From contig JAEWHP010000046.1 in the NCBI GenBank assembly GCA_023387735.1, positions 62,001-126,000 of the forward strand: a stretch of DNA of 64,000 bases. Reading direction: 5' to 3'. Both the position numbers and the translations under genes were made by a program. A model generated the notes under the pieces. That model had not been told where the DNA came from, did not search any database, and saw only the letters and a program-made list of their open reading frames with translations. This stretch comes from Pseudomonadota bacterium. GTDB taxonomy: Bacteria; Pseudomonadota; Alphaproteobacteria; Rhizobiales; Xanthobacteraceae. Shown here in pieces: positions 16,033-27,263 of this stretch. Positions within the stretch are counted from its first letter, which is position 1; the number at the start of each line of letters is the position of its first letter.

Positions 16033-17013
16033 ATGCTCGCTTTCACGCTTCGCCGCGCAATCCAGGCCATCGGCGTCATGATCGCGGTCGGCGTCATCGC
16101 GTTCTCGATGTTCCGTTTCGCCGGCGACCCCGTCAACCAGATCGTTTCGCTCGATACGCCTGCCGCCGAACGTGAGGCCGTGCGCAAATCGCTCGGGCTC
16201 GACGATCCCGTGCCGGTGCAGTTCATCCGCTATTTTGCCAATGCCGCGCAGTTCAAGTTCGGCGTGTCCTATCAATTCCGCCAGCCGGTCTCGAACCTGT
16301 TGATGGAGCGGCTGCCGGCGACGCTGGAGCTTGCCGCCTGCGCCACGATCCTCTCCATGGTGTTCGGCATCCTGATGGGGGTCTATTCAGCGCTAAGGCG
16401 CGACACCATTCTCACCAAGGTGTTCCAGGCGGTGTCGCTGATCGGAATTTCGCTGCCGACATTCCTGATCGGCATCCTGCTGATCTACCTGTTCGCCGTG
16501 ACGCTGGGCTGGCTGCCCTCGTTCGGACGCGGCGACGTGGTGCGGATCGGCTGGTGGACCACCGGTCTTTTGACCGTTTCAGGCCTCAAGGCGCTCATCA
16601 TGCCCTCGATCACACTGGGCCTGTTCCAGATGACCCTGATCATGCGGCTGGTGCGCGCCGAAATGCTCGAAGTGCTCCGCACCGACTACATCCGCTTCGC
16701 CCGCGCCCGCGGCCTCACCACCCGGGCGATCCATTTCGGCCACGCGCTCAAGAACACGCTGGTGCCGGTCATCACCGTGGCCGGCCTGCAGTTTGGCTCG
16801 GTAATTGCATTTTCGATCATCACCGAGACCGTATTCCAGTGGCCCGGCATGGGCTTGTTGTTCGTGCAAGCGATCCAGAACGTCGATATCCCGATCATGG
16901 CTGCGTACCTGCTGATGATTTCGCTGATCTTCGTCACCATCAACCTCGTGGTCGATATCCTCTACACCGTCGTCGATCCGCGCCTGCGCTCGACCATCAG
17001 CCGTGCTGCCTGA
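16033..17013 (+). CDS. Peptide ABC transporter permease 1, DppB type
   Basis: The product has 326 residues with an N-terminal membrane helix (FTLRRAIQAIGVMIAVGVIA) and about five more. The EAA loop for ATPase contact reads YIRFARARGLTTRAIHFGHA and is followed by LKNTLVPVITVAGLQFGSV. It forms one half of the inner-membrane channel with the next gene product. AAAGGA precedes the ATG. The length and the FAGDPVNQIVSLDTPAAE insert are usual for DppB/OppB proteins. Confidence 0.93.
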   Translation: MLAFTLRRAIQAIGVMIAVGVIAFSMFRFAGDPVNQIVSLDTPAAEREAVRKSLGLDDPVPVQFIRYFANAAQFKFGVSYQFRQPVSNLLMERLPATLELAACATILSMVFGILMGVYSALRRDTILTKVFQAVSLIGISLPTFLIGILLIYLFAVTLGWLPSFGRGDVVRIGWWTTGLLTVSGLKALIMPSITLGLFQMTLIMRLVRAEMLEVLRTDYIRFARARGLTTRAIHFGHALKNTLVPVITVAGLQFGSVIAFSIITETVFQWPGMGLLFVQAIQNVDIPIMAAYLLMISLIFVTINLVVDILYTVVDPRLRSTISRAA

Positions 17014-17026
17014 GGCGAGGTTTTTC

Positions 17027-18001
17027 ATGTCCGATGCCGTCGTCCCACACCAGCAGGCCCCGTCGAACGCGCCCGCCGCGCGTTCCGGTACCGGCTGGTT
17101 CAAGCGCGCGCTCGACAGCGACATTTTCTATTCGTTCCGCCGCTCCCGCATGACCATGGTGGCGGGCGCCGTGACCGTGCTGTTTTTCCTGCTGGCGATC
17201 TTTGCGTCGCAGCTGGCAGTGCAGAACCCGTTCGATCCGGCGCAGCTGCAGTTGATGAATTCGCGGATTTCGCCGCTGTGGACCGCCGAGGGGCAAGCCC
17301 CGTTCCTGCTCGGCACCGACGAGCAGGGCCGCGACGTGTTTTCCGCCATTCTCTACGGCCTGCGGATTTCGCTCACCGTCGGCGTGCTCGGCGTCGTGCT
17401 GGCCGGCACGCTCGGCATCACGCTCGGGCTGGTCGCGGGTTATTTCGGCGGCGCGGTCGACGGGCTGATCATGCGGATCGCCGACGTGCAGCTCACCTTC
17501 CCCGCGATCCTGATCGCGCTACTGGTCAACGGCGTCGCCAAGTCCGTGTTCGGCAACCGGCTCGACGCCATGAGCACGCTGGCGGTGCTGGTGGTCGCGA
17601 TCGGCCTGAGTTTCTGGGTGCAATATGCCCGCACCGTGCGCGGCTCCGTCATGGTCGAGAAGAACAAGGATTACGTCGCCGCCGCCCAGCTGATCGGCCT
17701 GCGCGCTCCCGTAATCATGCTGCGGCACGTGCTGCCGAACACGATGGGTCCCATTCTCGTGATCGCCACCATCAACCTCGCGCTCGCCATCATCACTGAG
17801 GCGACGCTCTCGTTTCTGGGCGCCGGCATGCCCGACACCATGCCGTCGCTCGGCACCCTGATCCGGATCGGCAACAACTACCTGTTCGCTGGCGAATGGT
17901 GGATCGTCGCCTTCCCCGGCATCGCGCTGGCGGGGCTGATCCTCTCCATCAACCTGCTCGGCGACTGGCTGCGCGACGCGCTCAATCCAAAGCTCCGATG
18001 A
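17027..18001 (+). CDS. Peptide ABC transporter permease 1, DppC type
   Basis: The 324-residue protein has a cytoplasmic N-terminal tail, the first helix MVAGAVTVLFFLLAIFASQL, the DppC signature LLGTDEQGRDVFSAILYGLR and the EAA loop YVAAAQLIGLRAPVIMLRHV. I chose the ATG at 17027 because GGCGAGG stands in front of it; a longer frame would overlap the permease gene upstream. It pairs with the preceding DppB. Its stop overlaps the next start as ATGA. Confidence 0.93.
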   Translation: MSDAVVPHQQAPSNAPAARSGTGWFKRALDSDIFYSFRRSRMTMVAGAVTVLFFLLAIFASQLAVQNPFDPAQLQLMNSRISPLWTAEGQAPFLLGTDEQGRDVFSAILYGLRISLTVGVLGVVLAGTLGITLGLVAGYFGGAVDGLIMRIADVQLTFPAILIALLVNGVAKSVFGNRLDAMSTLAVLVVAIGLSFWVQYARTVRGSVMVEKNKDYVAAAQLIGLRAPVIMLRHVLPNTMGPILVIATINLALAIITEATLSFLGAGMPDTMPSLGTLIRIGNNYLFAGEWWIVAFPGIALAGLILSINLLGDWLRDALNPKLR

Positions 18002-18996
18002 CCATTCCCGTCCTTTCCGTACGTAACCTCGAGGTGGAATTCCTTACCCGCCGCAGCACGCTGCGCGCCATCAACGGCGTTTCCTTCGACATCGCCAAGG
18101 GCGAGGTGCTCGGTGTGGTCGGCGAATCCGGCGCCGGCAAATCGGTCACCGGGCTCGCAGTCATTGGGCTGATCGATCCGCCCGGCCGCATCTCGGGCGG
18201 CGAGATCTATCTGTCGGGAACGCGGATCGATCATCTGCCGCCGGAAGAAATCCGCCGCATCCGCGGCAAACGCATAGGAATGATCTTCCAGGATCCGCTG
18301 ACGAGCCTCAACCCGCTCTACCGGATCGGCGACCAGATCGTGGAGACGATCCGGACCCACTTGAATCTTTCGGAGAGCGCGGCACGCAAGCGCGCGATCG
18401 ATCTGCTTGCCGAAGTCGGCATCCCCGCGCCGGAAAAGCGCATCGACGCCTACCCGCATGAATTCTCCGGCGGCATGCGCCAGCGCGTCGTCATCGCGCT
18501 GGCGATCTGCGCCGAACCTGAACTGATCATCGCCGACGAGCCGACCACCGCGCTCGACGTCTCGGTGCAGGCGCAGATCATTGCACTGATCAAGCGGCTC
18601 GGACGCGATCACGGCACCGCCGTCATGCTGGTCACCCACGACATGGGCGTGATCGCCGAAACGTCCGATCGTGTCGCCGTGATGTATTCGGGCCGGATCG
18701 CCGAGATCGGCCCGGTGCAGGACGTCGTGCAGAACCCGCTGCATCCCTATGCCAAGGGTCTGATGGGCGCGATCCCGACGCTCGCGGGCGAGGACAAGCG
18801 GCTGGTGCAAATCCCGGGATCGATGCCGCGGCTGTCGGCGATCCCGCCGGGCTGCTCGTTCAATCCGCGCTGTTCCTTCGCGTTCGACCGCTGCCGCGTC
18901 GAGCGGCCCGAGCCTATCAAACAGGGTTCGCACGCCGTCGCCTGCCATCTCTTCGATACCGCGCCTCGTGAAGCCGCAAAGGAGACCGCGGCATGA
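17998..18996 (+). CDS. Peptide ABC transporter ATPase 1, DppD type
   Basis: The product has 332 residues with Walker A GESGAGKS, signature FSGGMRQR, Walker B LIIADEPTTALD and the switch His in VTHDMGVI. The C-terminal oligopeptide extension carries the cysteine cluster PPGCSFNPRCSFAFDRC, which in this subfamily can bind an iron-sulfur cluster. The ATPase drives import through the two permeases encoded just upstream. Both ends overlap neighbouring genes by 4 nt. Confidence 0.94.
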   Translation: MTIPVLSVRNLEVEFLTRRSTLRAINGVSFDIAKGEVLGVVGESGAGKSVTGLAVIGLIDPPGRISGGEIYLSGTRIDHLPPEEIRRIRGKRIGMIFQDPLTSLNPLYRIGDQIVETIRTHLNLSESAARKRAIDLLAEVGIPAPEKRIDAYPHEFSGGMRQRVVIALAICAEPELIIADEPTTALDVSVQAQIIALIKRLGRDHGTAVMLVTHDMGVIAETSDRVAVMYSGRIAEIGPVQDVVQNPLHPYAKGLMGAIPTLAGEDKRLVQIPGSMPRLSAIPPGCSFNPRCSFAFDRCRVERPEPIKQGSHAVACHLFDTAPREAAKETAA

Positions 18997-19991
18997 GTGC
19001 CCCATTCGTCGACGTGAGGAATTTGCGGCGGGTGTTCGACGTCTCGAAGCCGTGGCTCAACCGCGTGCTCGAGGGCGGCCATCTTGAGTTTTTGAAGGCC
19101 GTCGATGGCGTCACCTTCGACATCAAGAAGGGGGAAACCTTTGCCCTCGTCGGCGAATCCGGCTCGGGCAAGACCACAGTGGCGCGGATGGTCGTCGGAC
19201 TGCTGCCGCCGAGTTCGGGTGAAGTCATCATCGACGGCGTGTCGATGACGAGTGCCAGGCAGGCGCAGGCCCGCCAGCGCCTGCGGCGGCGTATCCAGAT
19301 GATCTTCCAGGATCCCTATGCGAGCCTCAATCCGCGCTTCCGGGTCGATGCGATCGTCTCCGAGCCGATCCGCGCCTTTGACCTGATCGAGGGCGAACGC
19401 GACATCCGCACCCGCGTCGGCGAATTGCTGGGCCTGGTCGGCCTGCACCCGGACGATGGGTTGAAATACCCGCACGAATTCTCCGGCGGCCAGCGCCAGC
19501 GCATCGCGATTGCGCGGGCGCTGGCGTCGGAAGCCGAATTCATCGTCTGCGACGAGCCGACCTCGGCGCTGGACGTTTCCGTGCAGGCGCAGATCCTCAA
19601 CCTTATGCGCGATCTGCAGGACAAGTTCGGCCTCACCTACCTCTTCATCAGCCACAACCTCGCCGTGGTCCGCCACATGGCGACCCGCATCGGCGTGATG
19701 TATCTCGGCCGCATCGTCGAGATCGCCGAGGGCCGCGAATTGTTCGCCAATCCGCGGATGCCCTACACCAAGATGCTGCTGGGCGCGGTGCCTGATCTGG
19801 CGATGTCCGGCCGCCAGCGCATTCCGGTCAAGGGCGAAATCCCCAATCCGATCGATCCGCCGCCCGGCTGCGCCTTCAACCCGCGCTGCCCGTTGGCGTT
19901 CGATCGCTGCCGCAAGGAAGCGCCGGTCCTGATCGACGGCGTCGCCTGCCATGCGGTCAACCATCCGGTTGAAGCCACAGCGCACGCATGA
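18993..19991 (+). CDS. Peptide ABC transporter ATPase 1, DppF type
   Basis: This 332-residue ATPase has Walker A GESGSGKTT, signature FSGGQRQRIAIARALA, Walker B FIVCDEPTSALD and the switch His in ISHNLAVV. The C-terminal cysteine cluster reads PPGCAFNPRCPLAFDRC. The N-terminal insert WLNRVLEGGHLEFLKAV before the usual VDGVTF strand is typical of DppF/OppF. It forms a heterodimer with the previous ATPase. The next gene, a gamma-glutamyltransferase, starts 126 nt downstream. Confidence 0.94.
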   Translation: MSAPFVDVRNLRRVFDVSKPWLNRVLEGGHLEFLKAVDGVTFDIKKGETFALVGESGSGKTTVARMVVGLLPPSSGEVIIDGVSMTSARQAQARQRLRRRIQMIFQDPYASLNPRFRVDAIVSEPIRAFDLIEGERDIRTRVGELLGLVGLHPDDGLKYPHEFSGGQRQRIAIARALASEAEFIVCDEPTSALDVSVQAQILNLMRDLQDKFGLTYLFISHNLAVVRHMATRIGVMYLGRIVEIAEGRELFANPRMPYTKMLLGAVPDLAMSGRQRIPVKGEIPNPIDPPPGCAFNPRCPLAFDRCRKEAPVLIDGVACHAVNHPVEATAHA

Positions 19992-20116
19992 ACCTTGGCA
20001 TGATCTTGGCATGAACACGCAGATGCGTGCCAGCGTGGCATCCCAGCGGTTGGCATCCAGCCCTGCCTGTGGTCAAGTGCGCGCGCATTGAAATACCAGC
20101 CCTGCATCGGATTCCC

Positions 20117-21922
20117 ATGAGCAACATCAATCCCGATCCGTTCACCACCCGGCCGGAAATCGAAGGCACCTTTGGCGTCGTCACCTCGACGCACTGGATC
20201 GCGACCGCGGTCGGCATGGGCATCCTGGAAAAGGGCGGCAACGCGTACGATGCCGGCGTCGCCACCGCCTTCACGCTTCAGGTGGTGGAGCCGCATCTCA
20301 ACGGACCCGGCGGCGACGTGCCGATCATTGTCCATGACACCAGACGCGGCCGCACCGAGGTGATCTGCGGCCAGGGCCCTGCACCGGCGAAAGCGACGAT
20401 CGCGCATTACAAGAGCGAGGGCCTGGAAATGGTGCCCGGCACCGGGCTTCTCGCTGCCTGCGTTCCCGGCACATTCGAATCCTGGATGCTGCTGCTGCGC
20501 GACTACGGCACGATGCGGCTGCGCGACGTGCTCGAGCCCGCGATCGCCTACGCCCGCGACGGCTATCCGCTGGTCGAACGCGCTTCAGCAACAATTCAGG
20601 TCGTCGAGAAACTGTTCCGCAAGCATTGGACGACGTCGGCCGCGGTCTACCTGCCGAACAACGAAGTGCCCGTGCCCGGCACGCTGTTCACCAACAAGCA
20701 GCTCTCGGAAACCTACGCCCGCATCCTGAAGGAGGCGGAAAGTGCCGGTGGCGACCGGGTCACGCAGATCGAACGCGCGCGAAAATCCTGGTCGCAGGGT
20801 TTTGTGGCTGAGGCAATCGACAAGTTCTGCCGCACGCAGGAAGTGATGGACGTGTCAGGCTCACCGCATCGCGGCGTGCTCTCCGCCGACGACATGGCGC
20901 GCTGGCAGCCGACGGTCGAAGCGCCGCTGACGTACGATTATGGCCGCTACACCGTCTGCAAGCCCGGCGTCTGGAGCCAGGGCCCGGTGATGCTGCAGCA
21001 GCTCGCACTGCTGAAGGGCTTTGAGCTCGACGGCCTCGATCCCGCTGGCCCCGAGTTCATCCATCTGCAGATCGAATGCGCCAAGCTTGCCTTTGCCGAC
21101 CGCGAGAAATTCTACGGCGACCCCAAATTCACCGACATCCCGATCGCGACCTTGCTGTCGGATTCCTACAATGACGAACGCCGCAAGCTGATATCGAGAT
21201 ACAGCGCCTCGCTCGATTTCATCCCGGGCTCGGTGGAAGGGTTTGGCTCGGTGGTCAAACTGCGCCGCGCCGAGGGCCACCGCGAGGCGGTCGGCGCCAT
21301 GGGCGCGGGCGAACCCACCGTCGGCCGTTTCGGCGAAGTGCGCGGCGACACCGTGCATTTCGACATCATCGACCAGGCCGGCAACATGATCTCGGCGACG
21401 CCGTCCGGCGGCTGGCTGCAATCGTCCCCGGTCATTCCCGAACTCGGCTTCTGCCTCGGCAGCCGCGCCCAGATGTTCTGGCTGGAGGAGGATCATCCAG
21501 CCGCGCTGGCGCCGGGCAAGCGGCCGCGCACCACGCTCTCGCCGACGATGGCGCTGCGCGACGGCGAACCTTACATGGCCTGGGGCTCGCCCGGCGGCGA
21601 CCAGCAGGACCAGTGGACCACGCAGTTCTTCCTGCGCCATGTCCACGCAAAACTGAACCTTCAGGAAGCCATCGACGCGCCCGCTTGGCATTCCGAGCAT
21701 TTCCCGATTTCGTTCTGGCCGCGCACCGCGCGCCCCGGCGTGCTTGTGGTCGAGAGCCGCGTGCCGAAGGCGACCGTCGATACGCTGACGAGCCGCGGTC
21801 ACATCGTCGAGACCGGCCCCGATTGGTCGGAAGGCCGTCTCACGGCGGCGTCCCGGGTCGGCCGCCGCCGCCGCGCCGCCGCCAATCCCCGGGGCATGCA
21901 GGGTTACGCGGCAGGACGCTAG
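20117..21922 (+). CDS. Gamma-glutamyltransferase family protein
   Basis: The 601-residue protein belongs to the N-terminal-nucleophile family that cleaves gamma-glutamyl bonds. Conserved features are HWIATAVGMGILEKGGNAYDA, DAGVATAFTLQVVEPH and, at about residue 412, GDTVHFDIID, where Thr412 is the expected autoprocessing nucleophile. The substrate loop SPGGDQQDQW replaces the more usual glycine-rich form. There is no clear signal peptide, so this form may be cytoplasmic and act on imported gamma-glutamyl peptides. It lies in the middle of an operon between two peptide importers. The tail RRRRAAANPRG is unusually basic. Confidence 0.9.
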   Translation: MSNINPDPFTTRPEIEGTFGVVTSTHWIATAVGMGILEKGGNAYDAGVATAFTLQVVEPHLNGPGGDVPIIVHDTRRGRTEVICGQGPAPAKATIAHYKSEGLEMVPGTGLLAACVPGTFESWMLLLRDYGTMRLRDVLEPAIAYARDGYPLVERASATIQVVEKLFRKHWTTSAAVYLPNNEVPVPGTLFTNKQLSETYARILKEAESAGGDRVTQIERARKSWSQGFVAEAIDKFCRTQEVMDVSGSPHRGVLSADDMARWQPTVEAPLTYDYGRYTVCKPGVWSQGPVMLQQLALLKGFELDGLDPAGPEFIHLQIECAKLAFADREKFYGDPKFTDIPIATLLSDSYNDERRKLISRYSASLDFIPGSVEGFGSVVKLRRAEGHREAVGAMGAGEPTVGRFGEVRGDTVHFDIIDQAGNMISATPSGGWLQSSPVIPELGFCLGSRAQMFWLEEDHPAALAPGKRPRTTLSPTMALRDGEPYMAWGSPGGDQQDQWTTQFFLRHVHAKLNLQEAIDAPAWHSEHFPISFWPRTARPGVLVVESRVPKATVDTLTSRGHIVETGPDWSEGRLTAASRVGRRRRAAANPRGMQGYAAGR

Positions 21923-21937
21923 CAGAGGCGAAGCAAG

Positions 21938-22648
21938 ATGACCTGGTCGATCATCGCCCGCGATCCCGCAACCGGCCACATCGGCATCGCCGTCGCGACG
22001 AGATTTTTCGCGGTCGGCGCGCGCGTACCGCATATCTTGGCCGGCATCGGCGGCATCGCGACGCAGGCGCTGGTCAATCCCTATTACGGCATCGACGGCG
22101 TCAAGCTGTTGCGTGAGGGGCGCAGCCCCCGCGACGTGATCGATACGCTGATTGCGGGAGACGATGGCCGCGAAAGCCGGCAACTGCACGTGATGGAGGC
22201 CAGCGGCCGCATCGCCGCACACACCGGCCGCGACTGCATCGACTGGTGCGGGCACATTCAGGGTGACGGCTTCTCGCTGGCCGGCAACATGCTGGCCGGC
22301 GCTGCCGTGCTCGACGACACCGCGCAGGCCTATGTCGCCAGCACTACCCTTCCCTTTGCGCAGCGGCTGATCGCGGCAATGAAGGCGGGCGAAGCCGCCG
22401 GCGGCGACAAGCGCGGCAAGCAATCGGCGGCACTGTTGATCCATGGCGAGGAGGAATGGTCCGACCTCGACCTGCGCGTCGACGACCATGCCGATCCGCT
22501 CGCTGAACTCGAACGGCTGGAAGCGGTCAGCCGCGAGCGCTGGGTGCATTTCCGCCAATTCATGCCGACGCGCAGGAACCCGGCCGGGATCACCGACCGC
22601 GCGATCATCGACGCAACCATCGAAGCCGCGATGGCAGGCAAGGCATGA
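21938..22648 (+). CDS. DUF1028 family protein (predicted Ntn-hydrolase)
   Basis: The product has 236 residues starting MTWSIIARDPATGHIGIAVA, with GIGGIATQALVNPYYG, HTGRDCIDWCGHIQGDGFS and GNMLAGAAVL, all characteristic of DUF1028. The fold resembles the Ntn-hydrolase superfamily, but the activity is not established. It is linked here to a gamma-glutamyltransferase and overlaps the next ATPase start by 4 nt, so a role in peptide or amide hydrolysis is the best inference. Confidence 0.88.
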   Translation: MTWSIIARDPATGHIGIAVATRFFAVGARVPHILAGIGGIATQALVNPYYGIDGVKLLREGRSPRDVIDTLIAGDDGRESRQLHVMEASGRIAAHTGRDCIDWCGHIQGDGFSLAGNMLAGAAVLDDTAQAYVASTTLPFAQRLIAAMKAGEAAGGDKRGKQSAALLIHGEEEWSDLDLRVDDHADPLAELERLEAVSRERWVHFRQFMPTRRNPAGITDRAIIDATIEAAMAGKA

Positions 22649-23630
22649 CGGCGCGTCCGCTTGTCGAAATCGAAGGCTTGCGTGTCCTGTTCCACGGCGA
22701 CGACGGCCGCACGACGCACGCGGTCGACAGCGTCGACCTGAGCGTCGCCAATGGCGCAACGCTCGGGCTGGTCGGAGAATCCGGCTGCGGCAAGAGCGTG
22801 ACCTCGCTTGCGATCATGGGACTGCTGTCGAAACATTCCGCCGAGGTCTCCGGCTCGATCCGCTTCGACGGCTTCGATCTGCTGGAAGTGCCGGATGAAA
22901 CCCTGCGCGACCTGCGCGGCAACCGGCTGGCGATGATCTTCCAGGAGCCGATGACCTCGCTCAATCCGAGTTTCACCATCGGCGACCAGATCATCGAGAC
23001 AATCCTGCGCCATCGCGGCGGCTCGCGCCGGCAGGCGCGCGAGCGCGCCATCGAGCTGCTGCGCCGCGTCCACATCCCCTCGCCCGACAAGCGGATCGAC
23101 GAATATCCGCACAAGCTCTCCGGCGGCATGCGTCAGCGCGTGATGATCGCAATGGCGCTGGCCTGCGACCCGCGGCTTTTGATCGCGGACGAGCCGACCA
23201 CCGCGCTCGACGTCACGCTGCAGGCGCAGATCCTCGACCTGATGCGGGAGTTGAAGGCTGCCAGCGGTGCCGCGATCATCCTGATCACCCACGATCTCGG
23301 CGTGGTCGCCGAAGTCTGCGACGAGGTCGCGGTGATGTATGCCGGCGAGATCGTCGAGCGCGCGCCGGTCGACAAACTGTTCGCCGACCCGCAGCACCCC
23401 TACACTGTCGGGCTGCTCGGCTCGATCCCGCGGCTCGGCCGCCGCACGTCGTATCTGGCGACCATCGAAGGCATGGTGCCGAACATGGCGAACCCGCCTC
23501 CCGGCTGCCGCTTCGCCGCGCGCTGTCCCTTTGTCGTCGAGAGTTGCAGCGCCGCCCCACCCCCGCTCGCGATCGTGAGCCCCGGTCACGCCACACGCTG
23601 CATCCGCGCGCCGCTGGAGGAGCTGGTGTC

Positions 23631-23634
<4 letters not shown>
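22645..23634 (+). CDS. Peptide ABC transporter ATPase 2, DppD type
   Basis: This 329-residue ATPase has Walker A GESGCGKS, signature LSGGMRQR, Walker B LLIADEPTTALD and the switch His in ITHDLGVV. The C-terminal cysteine cluster is PPGCRFAARCPFVVESC. It begins the second set of importer genes in the operon, overlaps the DUF1028 stop and overlaps the next ATPase start. It differs enough from the first DppD that the two sets look like separate acquisitions rather than a recent duplication. Confidence 0.94.
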
Positions 23635-24734
<1,100 letters not shown>

Positions 24735-24745
24735 GTTAACGAGAT

Positions 24746-26272
24746 ATGGGTTCGTCAGTGATGAAATTCTTGCGCCCGGCATTTGCCGCAACCGCGCTTC
24801 TGGTGTCGTCCGGGGTGGCCGTAAACGCCCAGAGCACGCTGCGCATCGGCATCGCCCAGGATCCGGATGTCCTGGACCCGTCGATCAGCCGCACCTATGT
24901 CGGTCGCATCGTATTCTCCGCAGTTTGCGACAAGCTGTTCGATATCGACGAAAAGCTCAACATCGTGCCGCAACTGGCGCTGTCGCACGAGACTTCCGCC
25001 GACGGCAAGGAGATGACGATCAAGCTGAGGCCCGGCGTCAAATTCCATGACGGTGAGCCCCTCGATGCCGAGGCCGCCAAGTTTTCGATCGAACGTCACT
25101 TGACGCTGCCGACCTCGTTCCGGAAGCCGGAACTGGCGACAGTCGACCGGGTCGATGTCGTCGATCCCCTGACGATCAAACTCGTGCTGAAATCACCGTT
25201 TGCACCGCTGATCGCACAACTCACCGACCGGGCCGGCATGATGATGTCGCCCAAAGCGGCAAAGGAGAAAGGCGACAAGTTCGGACAGCATCCGGTTTGC
25301 GCAGGGCCCTACAAGTTCGTCGAGCGCGTGCAGCAGGATCGCATGGTGTTCGAAAAGTTCGCCGACTACTGGAACAAGGATAACGTCTTCATCGATCGCG
25401 TCGTATTCCTGCCAATCGTCGATTCCACCGTGCGGCTCGCCAACCTGAAGTCAGGCGGCCTCGACCTGATCGAGCGCGTGCTGGCGACCGATATCAAGGC
25501 GGTTCGCGCCGACAGCAAGCTGAAACTGTCGACGGCGCCGGCGATCGGCTACATGGGCCTCACCATCAATATCGCCAACGACAAGAACAAGGGCGCGCTC
25601 AGCCAGTCCGTCAAGGTGCGGCAGGCGCTCGATCTCTCGATCGACCGCGAGGCGCTCAATCAGGTCGTGTTCAACGGCGAGTTCTTCCCCGGCAATCAGT
25701 GGGTCAGCCCCGATCATCCCTATTATCAGAAGGCATTTCCGGTCAAACCTCGCGACGTCACCAAGGCCAAGGCCCTGTTGAAGGAAGCCGGCGTAACCCT
25801 CCCGGTCAACGTCGATCTCATGGTGCCGCTCGGCGCCGAGAACGAAGCCGTGGCGCAGGTCCTGCAATCGATGGCGTCGGAAGTCGGCATCGACCTGAAG
25901 ATCCGCACCATCGAGTTCGCGACCTCCTTCAAGCAGGCCCAGGCCGGAGAGTTTCAGGCCTTCCTCATCCCCTGGAGCGGGCGCATCGATCCGGACGGCA
26001 ACGCGTTCGTATTTCTCCACAGCAAGGCGCCACAGAATGACGGCGGCTATTCCAATCCGGAAGCCGACAAGGCGCTTGAAGACGCCCGCCTCACGAACGA
26101 CAAGGCGCAGCGGATGGCGATCTACGAGAAACTGACCAAGGTCGTCCTCAACGACGAGCCTCTGATCTATCTCTACCATCCCAAGCTCCTGATCGCGCAT
26201 ACCACCAAGCTCGAGGGCTACAGGCAGATGCCGGACGGGCTCGTGCGCGTGGTCGGGCTAAAACTGAAGTGA
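24746..26272 (+). CDS. Peptide ABC transporter substrate-binding protein 2 (SBP family 5)
   Basis: The 508-residue protein carries a signal peptide ending near VAVNAQS and an SBP_bac_5 core: IAQDPDVLDPSISRTYVGR, FSAVCDKLFDIDEKLNIVPQ and MTIKLRPGVKFHDGEPLDAE. A second ATG at 24761 (MKFLRPAF) would also give a normal signal peptide. The protein is clearly divergent from the first binding protein, so the two importers probably take different ligands. It follows its two ATPases and precedes its two permeases. Confidence 0.92.
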   Translation: MGSSVMKFLRPAFAATALLVSSGVAVNAQSTLRIGIAQDPDVLDPSISRTYVGRIVFSAVCDKLFDIDEKLNIVPQLALSHETSADGKEMTIKLRPGVKFHDGEPLDAEAAKFSIERHLTLPTSFRKPELATVDRVDVVDPLTIKLVLKSPFAPLIAQLTDRAGMMMSPKAAKEKGDKFGQHPVCAGPYKFVERVQQDRMVFEKFADYWNKDNVFIDRVVFLPIVDSTVRLANLKSGGLDLIERVLATDIKAVRADSKLKLSTAPAIGYMGLTINIANDKNKGALSQSVKVRQALDLSIDREALNQVVFNGEFFPGNQWVSPDHPYYQKAFPVKPRDVTKAKALLKEAGVTLPVNVDLMVPLGAENEAVAQVLQSMASEVGIDLKIRTIEFATSFKQAQAGEFQAFLIPWSGRIDPDGNAFVFLHSKAPQNDGGYSNPEADKALEDARLTNDKAQRMAIYEKLTKVVLNDEPLIYLYHPKLLIAHTTKLEGYRQMPDGLVRVVGLKLK

Positions 26273-26318
26273 AGGCGGCAAATACGCTCGCGCGTTGCAG
26301 CGGAACACGGATGAAGCC

Positions 26319-27260
26319 ATGCTGAACTTCCTCGGCAAGCGCATCCTGCAGCTGATCCCGACGCTGTTCTTCGTGTCGCTCCTGATCTTCTCGCTCCAGC
26401 ATCTTCTGCCCGGGGATCCCGCACTTGTCATGGCCGGCGAGGAGCGCGATCCCGCCGTCATCGAGCAAATCCGCCAGCAGTACAAGCTCGATCAGCCGAT
26501 CCCGATCCAGTATGCCTATTGGGTCAAAGGCGTCTTGTCGGGCGATCTCGGCGAGTCCCTGCGCATCAAGGTGCCCGTTCTGAATCTGATCGCGCAGAAA
26601 CTGCCCGTGACGATCCAGGTCGCGTCCATGGCGATCGTGATCTCCTTCCTGATCGGCATTCCCGCAGGCATCGTCTCGGCGGTGAAGAAGGGCACGGCGT
26701 GGGATTACGGCGCCAACCTGTTCGCATTATGGGGGATCTCGACGCCGAACTTCTGGCTCGGCATCATGCTGATTTTCCTGTTCTCCGTTGAGCTCGGCTG
26801 GCTGCCGGCGTCGGGTTATGTGCCGCTCTCCGAGAACTGGCGCGCCAGCCTCGCCTCCACCATCATGCCGGCCTTCGTGCTCGGCAACGCGATCGCCGCG
26901 ATCCTCATGCGCCACACCCGCAGCGCCATGCTGCAAGTGCTGGAGAGCGATTACGTCCGCACCGCCCGCGCCAAGGGCCTCTCCGAGCGCTCGGTCATTC
27001 TCAAGCACGCCATGCGCAACGCGCTGACGCCGGTCATCACGCTTGGCGCGCTGGAACTCGGCACGCTGCTGTCGGGCGCAGTGCTGACCGAGCAGATCTT
27101 CTCGATCCCGGGCTTTGGCAAGCTGATCGTCGACGCCGTCTTCAATCGCGACTATGCAGTGGTGCAGGGCGTCGTCCTGACGACGGCGACGATCTACATC
27201 ACGCTCAATCTCGTCGCCGATATCGCCTATATCCTCGTCAATCCGCGATTGAGGGCTTAG
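26319..27260 (+). CDS. Peptide ABC transporter permease 2, DppB type
   Basis: The product has 313 residues starting MLNFLGKRILQLIPTLFFVS, followed by the DppB hallmarks LLPGDPALVMAGEERDPAVI and YWVKGVLSGDLGESLR. The EAA loop reads YVRTARAKGLSERSVILKHA. An in-frame ATG at 26295 would add eight residues, but the start at 26319 gives the usual N-terminus. About six membrane segments are present. It is followed after 3 nt by its DppC partner. Confidence 0.93.
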   Translation: MLNFLGKRILQLIPTLFFVSLLIFSLQHLLPGDPALVMAGEERDPAVIEQIRQQYKLDQPIPIQYAYWVKGVLSGDLGESLRIKVPVLNLIAQKLPVTIQVASMAIVISFLIGIPAGIVSAVKKGTAWDYGANLFALWGISTPNFWLGIMLIFLFSVELGWLPASGYVPLSENWRASLASTIMPAFVLGNAIAAILMRHTRSAMLQVLESDYVRTARAKGLSERSVILKHAMRNALTPVITLGALELGTLLSGAVLTEQIFSIPGFGKLIVDAVFNRDYAVVQGVVLTTATIYITLNLVADIAYILVNPRLRA

Positions 27261-27263
27261 GCC

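Noticed and set aside
20861..22759. Long minus-strand open frame opposite the gamma-glutamyltransferase and DUF1028 genes
   Set aside because: It has no domain pattern and covers two clear plus-strand genes; it is an antisense shadow.
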